Part shown: positions 1 through 11,967 of the stretch, piece by piece
Position numbering within the stretch: position 1 is the stretch's first letter
Layout of the letters: the number at the start of each line of letters is the position of its first letter
NCBI RefSeq assembly: GCF_008704715.1
Contig: NZ_CP023689.1
Coordinates: 2,046,001 to 2,110,000 of the forward strand
Reading direction: 5' to 3'
From: Streptomyces chartreusis
GTDB taxonomy: Bacteria; Actinomycetota; Actinomycetes; Streptomycetales; Streptomycetaceae
DNA: 64,000 bases
Notes under the pieces: generated by a model
Databases searched by the model: none
Told to the model about the DNA's origin: nothing
Seen by the model: the letters and a program-made list of their open reading frames with translations, nothing else
Made by a program: the position numbers and the translations under genes

Positions 1-41
1 GCGGGGGTGTTGGCGGTCGGCTGGGCGACATGCTGCGCCAT
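1..41 (-). CDS. Start of an unidentified leftward gene (cut by window edge)
   Basis: Read on the minus strand, an ATG at 41 follows an AAGGAG Shine-Dalgarno by 7 bases and opens a frame (Met-Ala-Gln-His-Val-Ala-Gln-Pro...) that leaves the window with no stop. The well-placed ribosome site is the main support. Only 13 codons are visible, so no family can be named. The gene would be transcribed divergently from mutA. Confidence 0.5.
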   Translation of the reverse strand, partial: MAQHVAQPTANTP

Positions 42-406
42 GGCAGGGCTCCTTCGGGAGTTCGCGTCCCATTTCGGTGGTGCACATGACGACGGCCACG
101 GGTCTGACTCACCGCCCCTGCGAGAGGCGCGGCATACAGTGGCGCGACCGTGCCGGATTCCCACCGGCTTCCGTCGTACCGTCGTCGATATCGCCCTGAC
201 CGTACCGCTCGACCAGGACATGACCAATGGCGGGCGGGCTCGCGGGACCCCGCCCTGACCGAACCTTTACCTGAGACGAAAGCCGCGGAACGCCCCTTCC
301 CCGACGGCCGGAAAGGATGCGGAGACGCAGGTCACAATGCGGGAGAGGGCAAGGTCACAGCCGTGCCCACTGCTGCTCCTTTGTCGATCTGACCTAGCAT
401 CCGAGC
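42..406. other. Intergenic region upstream of mutA
   Basis: This 365-base divergent spacer lies between the leftward gene starting at 41 and mutA. The short frames crossing it have no ribosome site and no recognisable protein. It should hold the promoters for both genes. I see no convincing repeat or riboswitch; in particular I could not find the conserved B12-box core that a cobalamin riboswitch would carry, though I did not fold the region. Confidence 0.5.
395..406 (+). promoter_or_regulatory. Possible -10 element of a leaderless mutA transcript
   Basis: TAGCAT at 395-400 fits the actinobacterial TANNNT -10 and ends 6 bases before the mutA ATG at 407. No Shine-Dalgarno lies in between, so transcription may start at or next to the ATG. 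No clear -35 was seen. Inference only. Confidence 0.35.
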
Positions 407-2208
407 ATGACGGTCCTGCCTGACGACGGGCTCTCGCTGGCCGCCGAGTTCCCTGACGCAACCCATGAGCAGTGGCAACACCTGGTGGAAGGTGTGCTGC
501 GCAAGTCGGGCAAGGACGTCTCGGGCACGGCCGCGGAAGACGCCCTGTCCACTGCCCTGGAGGACGGGTTGCGCACCCGCCCTCTGTACAGCGCGCGTGA
601 CGCCGCGCCCGATGCCGGCCTGCCCGGGTTCGCCCCGTTCGTCCGCGGCGGTCGAGCCGAGGGCAACACGGCCGGCGGCTGGGACGTCCGGCAGCGGCAC
701 ACGGCGCTCACGGACGGCGTGGTGCTCGCGGACCTGGAGAACGGCGTCACCTCGATCTGGCTGGTCCTCGGCGAGGGCGGCATCCCGGTGACGGAACTCG
801 GCCGTGCCCTGGACGGCGTCTACCTCGACCTGGCCCCCGTCGTCCTCGACGCGGGCACCGAGGTGGAGCCCGCCGCGCGTGAGCTGCTGCGGCTGTACGA
901 GGAGCGGGGCGTCGCCAAGGAGGCGGCGCGCGGCAACCTCGGCGCGGACCCGCTGGGCCACGAGGCCCGTACCGCGAAGTCCTCCGACTTCACCGCCGTC
1001 GCCGGGCTGGCGCGGCTGTGCGCCGAGGAGTACCCGGGGCTGCGGGCGCTGACCGTGGACGCGCTGCCGTACCACGAGGCCGGCGGCTCGGCGGCCCAGG
1101 AGCTGGGCGCTTCGCTGGCGACCGGCGTCGCGTATCTGCGGGAGCTCGACGCGGCCGGGCTGACGGTCGAACAGGCCGCCGCACAGCTGGAGTTCCGCTA
1201 CGCCGCGACCGCCGACCAGTTCCTGACGATCGCCAAGCTGCGCGCCGCGCGCCGGCTGTGGGCGCGGGTGACCGAGGTGTGCGGGGCGTCGAGCGCTCAG
1301 GTGCAGCACGCCGTGACCTCGCCGGTGATGATGTCGCGCCGCGACCCCTGGGTGAACATGCTGCGCACGACGGTCGCCACGCTGGCCGCCGGCGTCGGCG
1401 GCGCCGAGTCCGTGACGGTGCTGCCCTTCGACCACGCGCTCGGCCTGCCGGACGCGTTCGCGCGGCGTATCGCCCGCAACACCTCGACCGTCCTCATCGA
1501 GGAGTCGCACCTGGCCCGGGTGATCGACCCGGCGGGCGGCTCCTGGTACGTGGAGCGGCTCACCGACGAACTGGCCGAGGCGGGCTGGGAGTTCTTCCAG
1601 CGCATCGAGCGGGCCGGCGGCCAGGCGGCCGCGCTGCGCTCCGGGCAGCTGGGCGAGGACCTCGCCGCCACCTGGGAGGCCCGCACCGGCAAGCTCGCCA
1701 GGCGCCGGGAGCCGATCACCGGCGTGAGCGAGTTCCCGAATCTCGCCGAGCAGCTCGTGGCGCGCGAGCCCGCACCCGAGGCCCGCTCCGGCGGCCTGCC
1801 CCGGGTCCGGCGCGACGAGGCGTACGAGGCGCTGCGCGCCCGCTCCGACGCCCACCTGGCCGCGACCGGCTCCCGGCCGCGGATCTTCCTGGCGGCGCTC
1901 GGTCCGGCCGCCGCGCACACCGCGCGCCTCACCTTCGCCTCGAACCTGTTCCAGGCGGGCGGCATCGAGCCGGTCACCGGCGGCACCTTCGCCGAGAGCG
2001 GCGCCACCGAGGTGTGCCTGTGCTCCAGCGACGCTCTCTACGAGGAGCAGGCCGAGTCCGTGGCCGCCGAGTTCAGGTCGGCGGGCGCGGCGCAGGTGTT
2101 CCTCGCCGGCCGCCCCGGGCAGTACACCGATGTCGACGCCTACGTCTTCGCGGGCTGTGACGCCGTCGCCGTGCTGTCCGCCACCCTCGACCGCATGGGA
2201 GTGTCCTG

Positions 2209-2209
<1 letters not shown>
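407..2209 (+). CDS. mutA: Methylmalonyl-CoA mutase small subunit
   Basis: Small (beta, non-catalytic) subunit of adenosylcobalamin-dependent methylmalonyl-CoA mutase, which interconverts (R)-methylmalonyl-CoA and succinyl-CoA in the cytoplasm. The 600-residue length is normal. The protein aligns by eye with MutB across the TIM-barrel domain and ends in a degenerate B12-binding domain: around residue 490 it has [17 protein letters not shown], where MutB has the DxHxxG cobalamin ligand. Loss of the ligand histidine is expected of this subunit. The stop overlaps the mutB ATG by one base, implying coupled translation and equimolar subunits. No Shine-Dalgarno precedes the start. Confidence 0.93.
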
Positions 2210-4367
<2,158 letters not shown>

Positions 4368-4371
<4 letters not shown>

Positions 4372-5399
4372 TCGATCTCGACGCGTATGTGAAGGGCGTG
4401 CTCGACGGGAAGCGTGCGATCGTCGCGCGCGCCATCACGCTCGTCGAGTCCACCCGGCCGCAGCACCGGGTGCTGGCACAGCGGTTGCTCACCGAGCTGC
4501 TGCCGCACAGCGGCAGGGCGCGGCGGATCGGCGTGAGCGGGGTGCCGGGGGTCGGGAAGTCGACGTTCATCGACGCGTTCGGGACCATGCTCACGGGGCT
4601 CGGGTACCGGGTCGCGGTCCTGGCCGTGGACCCGTCGTCCAGCCGGACGGGCGGGTCGATCCTGGGTGACAAGACCCGGATGGAGCGACTGGCGGTGGAC
4701 CCGGCGGCCTTCATCCGCCCCTCCCCCACGGCCGGCACGCTGGGCGGTGTCGCCAAGGCCACCCGTGAGTCGATCGTGGTGATGGAGGCGGCCGGCTACG
4801 ACGTGATCCTGGTGGAGACGGTCGGTGTCGGCCAGTCGGAGACCGCGGTCGCGAACATGGTCGACTCCTTCCTGCTGCTGACGCTGGCCCGTACCGGCGA
4901 CCAGCTCCAGGGCATCAAGAAGGGCGTCCTGGAACTGGCCGACGTGCTGGCCGTCAACAAGGCGGACGGCCCGCACGAGCGTGACGCCCGCGCCGCCGCT
5001 CGTGAACTGGCGGGCGCCCTGCGGCTGATGCACGGCAAGGACGCCGCCTGGACGCCGCCCGTCCTGCACTGCAGCGGGCGTGAGTCGATCGGCCTGGACA
5101 CCGTCTGGGACCGGCTCGAACAGCACCGTACGCTGCTCGACTCGACCGGCCGGCTCGCCGCCAAGCGGCGTGAGCAGCAGATCGACTGGACCTGGACCAT
5201 GGTCCGCGACGAGCTCCTGGGCCGCCTCCACGCGGACCCGTCGGTGCGGGAGGTCGCGCCGGGGCTCGAACAGCAGGTCAGGGACGGCGAGTTGACGGCG
5301 ACGCTGGCCGCCGAGCGGATCCTCGCGGCCTTCGAGGGCGTACGTGATCAGCACACCGGGGTGTCGGAACCTCGCGGGGCCACCAGCCCCGACTCGTAG
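4368..5399 (+). CDS. meaB: Methylmalonyl-CoA mutase-associated GTPase MeaB
   Basis: G3E-family P-loop GTPase that gates cofactor loading and protects or reactivates methylmalonyl-CoA mutase. The Walker A motif GVPGVGKS is at residues 58-65, the Walker B/switch stretch [14 protein letters not shown] near 145-158, and NKAD, the guanine-specificity motif, near residue 198. The GTG start overlaps the mutB stop by 4 bp. The last 52 bases, encoding a hydrophilic tail after the usual family end, overlap the 3' end of the convergent response-regulator gene. Confidence 0.93.
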
Positions 5400-6037
5400 G
5401 CGAACACCACGAGTTGGGCCCGGTCGCGCGCCCCCAGCTTGGTCATCGCCCGGCTGATGTGGGTCTTGGCCGTGAACGGGCTGATCACCATGTGCGCGGC
5501 GATCTCCTCGTTGGTCAGTCCGCGTGCCGCGAGCGCCGTCACCTCGCGTTCGCGGCGGGTCAGCCCCTCCAGGCCGGGTGCGGTGGCCCGGTCCGGAGGG
5601 CGGGAGACGAACTCGCCGATGAGGGTGCGGGTGACGGCCGGGGACAGCAGCGCCTCGCCGCGGGCCACCACCTCGATCGCCTGGAGCAGGTCGGCCGGTT
5701 CGGTGTCCTTCAGCAGGAAGCCGCTGGCGCCGGCCCGCAGCGCCTCGAAGACGCACTCGTCGTGGCCGTAGTTGGTGAGGATCACCACGCGGACGGCGGC
5801 GAGGGCGGGGTCCGCGGCGATGCGGCGGGTCGCCTCGATGCCCGTCATCACCGGCATCTGTACGTCGATCAGCGCGATGTCGGGTATCTGCGCGCGGATC
5901 AGCGCGAGGCCACGTTCGCCGTCGCCCGCCTCGCCGACGACCTCGATGCCGTCCTCGGCGTCCAGCAGGGCCCGGAAGCCCGCCCGCATCAGCGCCTGGT
6001 CGTCGACGAGCGCCACCCTGATCACGTCGTCCGTCAT
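5348..6037 (-). CDS. NarL/LuxR-family response regulator
   Basis: Two-component response regulator of 229 residues. The receiver domain (about 5-120) has the acidic pair Asp12-Asp13, the predicted phospho-acceptor Asp58 in IALIDVQMP, and KD in the LLKD loop. A LuxR-type helix-turn-helix follows ([21 protein letters not shown], then the recognition helix). It is translated from an ATG overlapping the stop of the upstream kinase gene by 4 bp, so kinase and regulator form one operon. Its 3' end runs 52 bases into convergent meaB. The regulon is unknown. Confidence 0.9.
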   Translation of the reverse strand: MTDDVIRVALVDDQALMRAGFRALLDAEDGIEVVGEAGDGERGLALIRAQIPDIALIDVQMPVMTGIEATRRIAADPALAAVRVVILTNYGHDECVFEALRAGASGFLLKDTEPADLLQAIEVVARGEALLSPAVTRTLIGEFVSRPPDRATAPGLEGLTRREREVTALAARGLTNEEIAAHMVISPFTAKTHISRAMTKLGARDRAQLVVFAYESGLVAPRGSDTPVC

Positions 6038-7137
6038 CCCGCCTCCCCCAGTGGCAGCCGTGCCCGGACCGCGAAGCCGCCCTCCGCGCGCGGGGCGGCC
6101 TCCAGTGTGCCGCCGAGAGCCGTGACGCGCTCGCGCATACCGGTCAGGCCGATGCCGGCGGTGGGGGGACGGGTCGGGTCGGCGGTGCCGTCGTCCTCGA
6201 CGCGTATCGTCAAGTCGCCTTCTTCATAAGTGAGTTGCACGCTCACCTTGGCCGGGCCCGCGTGCCGGGCCGCGTTGGTGAGCGCCTCCTGGACGATGCG
6301 GTACATGGCCCGGTCGACGGTCGCCGCGAGCGGCCGCTCGTCGCCGGTCACGGTCAGGTCGACCGCGAGTCCGGCGGCCCGTGCCCGCTCCACGAGCAGT
6401 GCGGGCGTGCCGGTCGCCTCGTCGGTGCGCAGCACCTCCAGCGTGGCGCGCAGTTCGCGCATGGCCTCGCCGCTCGCCTCCTGGATGGCGAGCAGGGCGG
6501 GCGGCACGTCCTCGCCGCGCTTGCGGGCGAGGTGCGCGGCGACGCCGGCCTGGAGCTTGACGATGGAGATGCTGTGGGTGAGGGAGTCGTGCAACTCCCG
6601 TGCGATGCGCAGGCGTTCCTCGCCCGCTCGGCGCAGCGCCGCTTCCTCGCGGGTGCGTTCGGCCTCCAGCGCGCGCTGCTCGGTCTGGCGCAGGTAGGCC
6701 TGCCAGTTGCGGTCGGCGAGGCCGGTCACGACGGCGCACAGGAACCATCCGGCGAGCAGCAGTGCCTCGCGGACGACGTCCGAGGCCGCGGAGCCGACCG
6801 TGACGTATCCGGCGAGGAAGACGCCGGCCGCCGCGGCGGCCGTGCCCCGGTGTCCGGTCCGGGCGGCGGTGTGCACGGCGCCCACGACGGGGAGGGCGAG
6901 GCTGCTCGCGGGCCCGGCGTGGACGACGTCGGCGAGCAGGCAGGCGGTGGTGATCGCGAGCACGGCGCGCGGGGCGGTGCGGTGTGCTGCCAGGGCCAGT
7001 GAACCGGCCGCGATCAGTACCCAGTCGACGGGCCCGGCACGGTCGTCGGCCACGGCGGCGAGCACGGTGATCGCGCCGGCCACGACCGCTACGGTCGCGT
7101 CGGCGAACCGCTCGCGTGTGATTCGTTGCCCGCTCAT
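6034..7137 (-). CDS. Membrane sensor histidine kinase (HisKA_3 type)
   Basis: Sensor kinase of 367 residues. The N-terminal half holds several hydrophobic helices without a large extracellular loop, as in the small DesK/NarL-type membrane sensors of streptomycetes. The dimerisation/phosphotransfer box is RIARELHDSLTHSIS, with the first His as the expected phosphorylation site. A GHKL ATPase domain follows, with an N-box (EALTNAARHA) and G-box (GIGLTGMRERV). It is upstream of, and coupled to, its cognate response regulator. The signal is not evident. Confidence 0.9.
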   Translation of the reverse strand: MSGQRITRERFADATVAVVAGAITVLAAVADDRAGPVDWVLIAAGSLALAAHRTAPRAVLAITTACLLADVVHAGPASSLALPVVGAVHTAARTGHRGTAAAAAGVFLAGYVTVGSAASDVVREALLLAGWFLCAVVTGLADRNWQAYLRQTEQRALEAERTREEAALRRAGEERLRIARELHDSLTHSISIVKLQAGVAAHLARKRGEDVPPALLAIQEASGEAMRELRATLEVLRTDEATGTPALLVERARAAGLAVDLTVTGDERPLAATVDRAMYRIVQEALTNAARHAGPAKVSVQLTYEEGDLTIRVEDDGTADPTRPPTAGIGLTGMRERVTALGGTLEAAPRAEGGFAVRARLPLGEAG

Positions 7138-7304
7138 GCCCGCACATTAGACGGCGCCACCGGCAGGTACGTCAGCCCTGTGGACGGCTCCTGGACTACT
7201 CCCGGCGCAGTAGTGCGGCAAGCCGGGCCGCCCCGCCGGCGCAGCTCCGACTCCGTTCGCCGGTACGACGACCCGCACGGCCCCGGCGGCGCACGCTACT
7301 GCCC

Positions 7305-8312
7305 ATGACCACACCCTTCCGTCACACCGAACCCCTGCCGCCCGCATCGGCCGCCGGCACCGTCGCCGAGGTGTACGCGCAGATCGCCCTCGACTTCGGC
7401 ATCGCCGAGCCCTCGACCTTCGTGGTCCTGTCGTCCGCACCCGAACTCCTGGCTCCCGCCTGGGCGTTGCTGCGCGAGTCGCTCATCGCCGGTCCGGGCA
7501 GCCGGACCGGCAAGGAGCTGGTGGCGCTCGGGGTGTCGCTCGCCAACCGGTGCCCGTTCTGCGTGGACGCGCACACCGTGCTGCTGCACGCCACCGGCGA
7601 CCACGCGCTCGCCGAGCGGGTGGCCCGCGGAGGGACCCCGCACGACGAGGAGCACGCGCGCCTGCTCGACTGGGGGCAGCGCACGCGCGTGCCCGGCGCC
7701 GACCTGGAGCCGTACCCGTTCCCGCGCGAGCACGCCCCCGCCTATCTCGGCACCGCGCTCACCTTCCACTTCATCAACCGGATCGCGTCGGCCCTGCTGA
7801 CCGAGAACCTGCTCCCGGCGGGCGCCCAGCGCTTCCGGGCGGTACGGAGCATCGCGGGCCGCGCGCTGTCCCGGACGGTGCGCCGCACCGCCCGCCCCGG
7901 GCAGTCGCTGGCCCTGCTCGACGACATCGACGCCGGTGAGGCGCCCGCGTGGGCGCGCGGCACGCCCGTCGGGGTCGCTTACGCGTCGCTGCTCAGGGCG
8001 GCCATGAGCGGCGCGGGCCTGCTCGACGCCACGGATCACGACCTCGTGGAGGCGGCCCTCCAGGACTGGGACGGCACGCATCCGCCGCTCGGCCTGGCCG
8101 GGATCCCGGACCGCCGGGAGCGTCCCGGCGCGCGGCTGGCGCTGCTGGCCGCGCTGGCGCCGTACCGGATCACCGACGAGGACGTGGCGGCATGGCGCCG
8201 GCCGCAGCACTCGGACCACTGTCTGGTGCATCTCGTCGCGTACGGCGCCTTCATCGCCGTGGACCGTATCGAAAGCGCCTTTTCAGCCCAAATCACCCAG
8301 GAGGCTCTGTAA
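7305..8312 (+). CDS. AhpD-like / carboxymuconolactone decarboxylase-family protein
   Basis: Protein of 335 residues with an alkylhydroperoxidase-D-like core. The redox signature is NRCPFCVDAH, giving Cys83, Cys86 and His90, the CxxC...H arrangement AhpD-like proteins use for thiol-disulfide chemistry. At roughly twice the usual single-domain length it may hold a second, degenerate CMD-like half. It stands alone between a divergent two-component system and a secreted protein. The substrate is unknown; a peroxide or disulfide reductase role is inferred from the motif. Confidence 0.72.
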   Translation: MTTPFRHTEPLPPASAAGTVAEVYAQIALDFGIAEPSTFVVLSSAPELLAPAWALLRESLIAGPGSRTGKELVALGVSLANRCPFCVDAHTVLLHATGDHALAERVARGGTPHDEEHARLLDWGQRTRVPGADLEPYPFPREHAPAYLGTALTFHFINRIASALLTENLLPAGAQRFRAVRSIAGRALSRTVRRTARPGQSLALLDDIDAGEAPAWARGTPVGVAYASLLRAAMSGAGLLDATDHDLVEAALQDWDGTHPPLGLAGIPDRRERPGARLALLAALAPYRITDEDVAAWRRPQHSDHCLVHLVAYGAFIAVDRIESAFSAQITQEAL

Positions 8313-8462
8313 TTGGCCCAGGGCACCACGTAATCGGGACCGGTCCGTAATGGCGTCGGCACGGAGCGAGTTGGCCCTTCCGCCTCACAGTGAGTCATGT
8401 GACACTGGCGTCCCGTCCGCAGTGCGGACTGCTTCCGCACCGTCCCCCACGAGAAGTGCGCC

Positions 8463-9131
8463 GTGCGTTCTCTTCCCTTGCCGCTTGCCCTCACCGCACG
8501 ACTGTCGCCTGTCGTAGTGCTCGCCGCCGCGGGCTGGGCGCTGTCGTCGGGACCCGCCACGACGCCGGCCGCCGAGGACCGGACGGCGACACAGAAGACG
8601 GACGAGGACTCGCCGTCGGCCCCCGCGACCGCGGCGGCGTCGAAGACGTACGCCGCCGCCCCCTCGCCCTGCGGCAGCATGGGCTCGAAGTCGATAAAGG
8701 ACCTCGTGCCCGGCGCCAAGACGGCCGGCAAGGAGATCCCGTCCTCCGACGCCAAGCTGCGCCGCACCTGCTCGTGGAACGCGCTCAAGGGCTTCGAATA
8801 CCGCTGGCTGGACGTGTCCTTCGAGATCACGGCCTCGGACGAGGCGGCCGAGGAGTCCTACAAGGGGCGCGTCGCGGACAAGAGCGGCGGGGGCACCGTG
8901 CCCGGGGTCGGTGACGCGGGCTACTCCGTGGTGAACCTCAGCACCGACGACGGGCAGCAGACCCGCGAGGGCACGGTGCTGGTCCGCGCGTCCAACGCGC
9001 TGGTCTCCATCACCTACAGCGGAAGCGACTTCGAGTCGAAGAAGGCGCCCGGCACCGACGACATCAACAAGGGTGCGATCAAGGCGGCCAAGGAAGCGGT
9101 CGCCGCCCTGGAGGACGGCCAGAAGGGCTGA
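8463..9131 (+). CDS. Secreted DUF3558-like protein
   Basis: A 222-residue protein with a GTG start, an N-terminal hydrophobic signal or anchor segment, a Ser/Thr/Ala-rich linker (about 35-65) and a compact domain with two cysteines (in SPCGSMG and RRTCSWN) that resembles DUF3558. Most family members are lipoproteins with a lipobox cysteine. I see no such cysteine after the signal segment, so this one may be secreted or anchored by its N-terminal helix. No enzymatic motif. A hairpin overlaps the stop codon. Function unknown. Confidence 0.7.
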   Translation: MRSLPLPLALTARLSPVVVLAAAGWALSSGPATTPAAEDRTATQKTDEDSPSAPATAAASKTYAAAPSPCGSMGSKSIKDLVPGAKTAGKEIPSSDAKLRRTCSWNALKGFEYRWLDVSFEITASDEAAEESYKGRVADKSGGGTVPGVGDAGYSVVNLSTDDGQQTREGTVLVRASNALVSITYSGSDFESKKAPGTDDINKGAIKAAKEAVAALEDGQKG

Positions 9132-9139
9132 CCGTCCTC
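9111..9139. terminator. Bidirectional hairpin between convergent genes
   Basis: Perfect 8-bp arms GAGGACGG (9111-9118) and CCGTCCTC (9132-9139) flank a 13-base loop that contains the stop codon of the DUF3558-like gene. It sits between that gene and the convergent permease gene, so it may end transcription from both sides. No T-tract, as is usual in streptomycetes. Confidence 0.5.
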
Positions 9140-9153
9140 CCCGGCTCGCCTCG

Positions 9154-10701
<1,548 letters not shown>

Positions 10702-10826
10702 GAGCAGGCCAATCGATCTTGGACGGGAACGGGAGAGGCCGTGCGGGGGCCGGCGGGGCGACGGGAACGGGCGGGTACGGTCCCGCGGGTGCGGGTGCGG
10801 GCCCACCCCTCCCCGGGGCCCCGCCA

Positions 10827-10891
10827 CCCCTCCCCTCCCCGGGGCGGCGGGGAGGCCGGGACCGGTGGGGAGGGGGACAAGGGGTGGGGGG
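10827..10891. other. C-rich/G-rich structured spacer upstream of the permease gene
   Basis: On the + strand, C-runs at 10827-10840 are followed by seven G-runs (10841-844, 849-852, 858-860, 867-870, 872-876, 881-884, 886-891). CCCCTCCCC (10827-10835) is exactly complementary to GGGGAGGGG (10867-10875). The stretch can form a long hairpin in RNA, or a G-quadruplex/i-motif in DNA. It lies between the stop of the LLM oxidoreductase gene and the start of the permease gene, both leftward, so it may act as a terminator or attenuator. Confidence 0.45.
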
Positions 10892-10933
10892 TCGGTGGAG
10901 CGGTGCCGTGGCGCGTGAACTCGCGCGGCGGCG

Positions 10934-11956
10934 TCAGGAGTTGACCGCGGGGATGACCGACGAGCCGTACGCGTCGATCACCGCTTCCTGCGCGTCGTGC
11001 ATGTCGTAGACGGCGAACTGGTCGACGCCCAGCTCGCGCAGGGCGTTCAGCTTCTCGATGTGCTTCTCGACCGGGCCGATGAGGCAGAACCGGTCGACGA
11101 TCTCGTCGGGCACGAACGCGGTGTCCGGGTTGTCGGCGCGCCCGTGGTGGGAGTAGTCGTAGCCCTCACGGGCCTTGATGTAGTCGGTGAGTTCGTCGGG
11201 GACGGCGGCGGAGTGCTCGCCGTACTTGGACACCAGGTCGGCCACGTGGTTGCCGACCATCCCGCCGAACCAGCGGCACTGCTCACGGGCATGGGCGAGC
11301 TTCTCGGGCGAGTCGTCCTCGGTGACGTACGCCGGGGCGGCCACGCAGATCTTCACCTCGGACGGGTCACGGCCGGCCGCGACCGCCGCGTCCTTCACGG
11401 CCTTGACCATGTACTCGGTCAGATAGAGGTCGGCGAGCTGGAGGATGAACCCGTCGGCCTCCTCACCGGTCATCTTCAGCGCCTTCGGACCGTACGCCGC
11501 CATCCAGACGGGGAGTTCGGCGCCGGGCTTGATCCACGGGAACCTGACGACCGTGCCGCCGCCGAGGTCGGCCTCCCGGCCGCTGCCGAGCGCCCGGATG
11601 ACCTTCATGGCCTCGCTGATCCGGGCCAGGGTGTTGGGCTTGCGGCCGGCGACGCGCATGGCCGAGTCGCCGCGGCCGATGCCGCAGACCGTGCGGTTGC
11701 CGAACATGTCGTTGAGGGTGGCGAAGGTGGAGGCGGTCACCTCCCAGGTGCGGGTGCCCGGGTTGGTCACCATGGGACCGACGGTCAGAGTCTGCGTGTT
11801 GGCCAGGATCTGGCTGTAGATGACGAACGGCTCCTGCCACAGCACGGCCGAGTCGAAGGTCCAGCCGTAGGTGAACCCGCTGCGCTCGGCGCGTTTCATC
11901 AGGCTGACGACCCGCGAGGCGGGCGGGTCGGTCTGCAGGACGAGTCCGAAGTCCAT
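10934..11956 (-). CDS. Luciferase-like (F420-type) flavin/deazaflavin oxidoreductase
   Basis: Member of the bacterial luciferase-like monooxygenase superfamily, 340 residues, in the subgroup usually annotated as LLM class F420-dependent oxidoreductase. The TIM-barrel features seen are the N-terminal MDFGLVLQTDPPASRV strand, GPMVTNPGTR and GRGDSAMR in the cofactor region, and LPVWMAAYGPKALKMTGE toward the C terminus. The start gives a normal family length; the gene lies 11 bases downstream of the dihydropyrimidinase stop, indicating one operon. The reaction is unknown. Its position suggests oxidation or reduction of a pyrimidine- or hydantoin-type ring, but that is inference. Confidence 0.85.
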   Translation of the reverse strand: MDFGLVLQTDPPASRVVSLMKRAERSGFTYGWTFDSAVLWQEPFVIYSQILANTQTLTVGPMVTNPGTRTWEVTASTFATLNDMFGNRTVCGIGRGDSAMRVAGRKPNTLARISEAMKVIRALGSGREADLGGGTVVRFPWIKPGAELPVWMAAYGPKALKMTGEEADGFILQLADLYLTEYMVKAVKDAAVAAGRDPSEVKICVAAPAYVTEDDSPEKLAHAREQCRWFGGMVGNHVADLVSKYGEHSAAVPDELTDYIKAREGYDYSHHGRADNPDTAFVPDEIVDRFCLIGPVEKHIEKLNALRELGVDQFAVYDMHDAQEAVIDAYGSSVIPAVNS

Positions 11957-11967
11957 GTGCTCCGCTC

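Noticed and set aside
7..392. Short rightward frames before mutA
   Set aside because: Overlapping frames without ribosome sites or family resemblance; the region reads better as a promoter spacer.
332..1918. A 528-codon frame antisense to mutA
   Set aside because: Same reason; the translation has no family resemblance and no ribosome site at its start.
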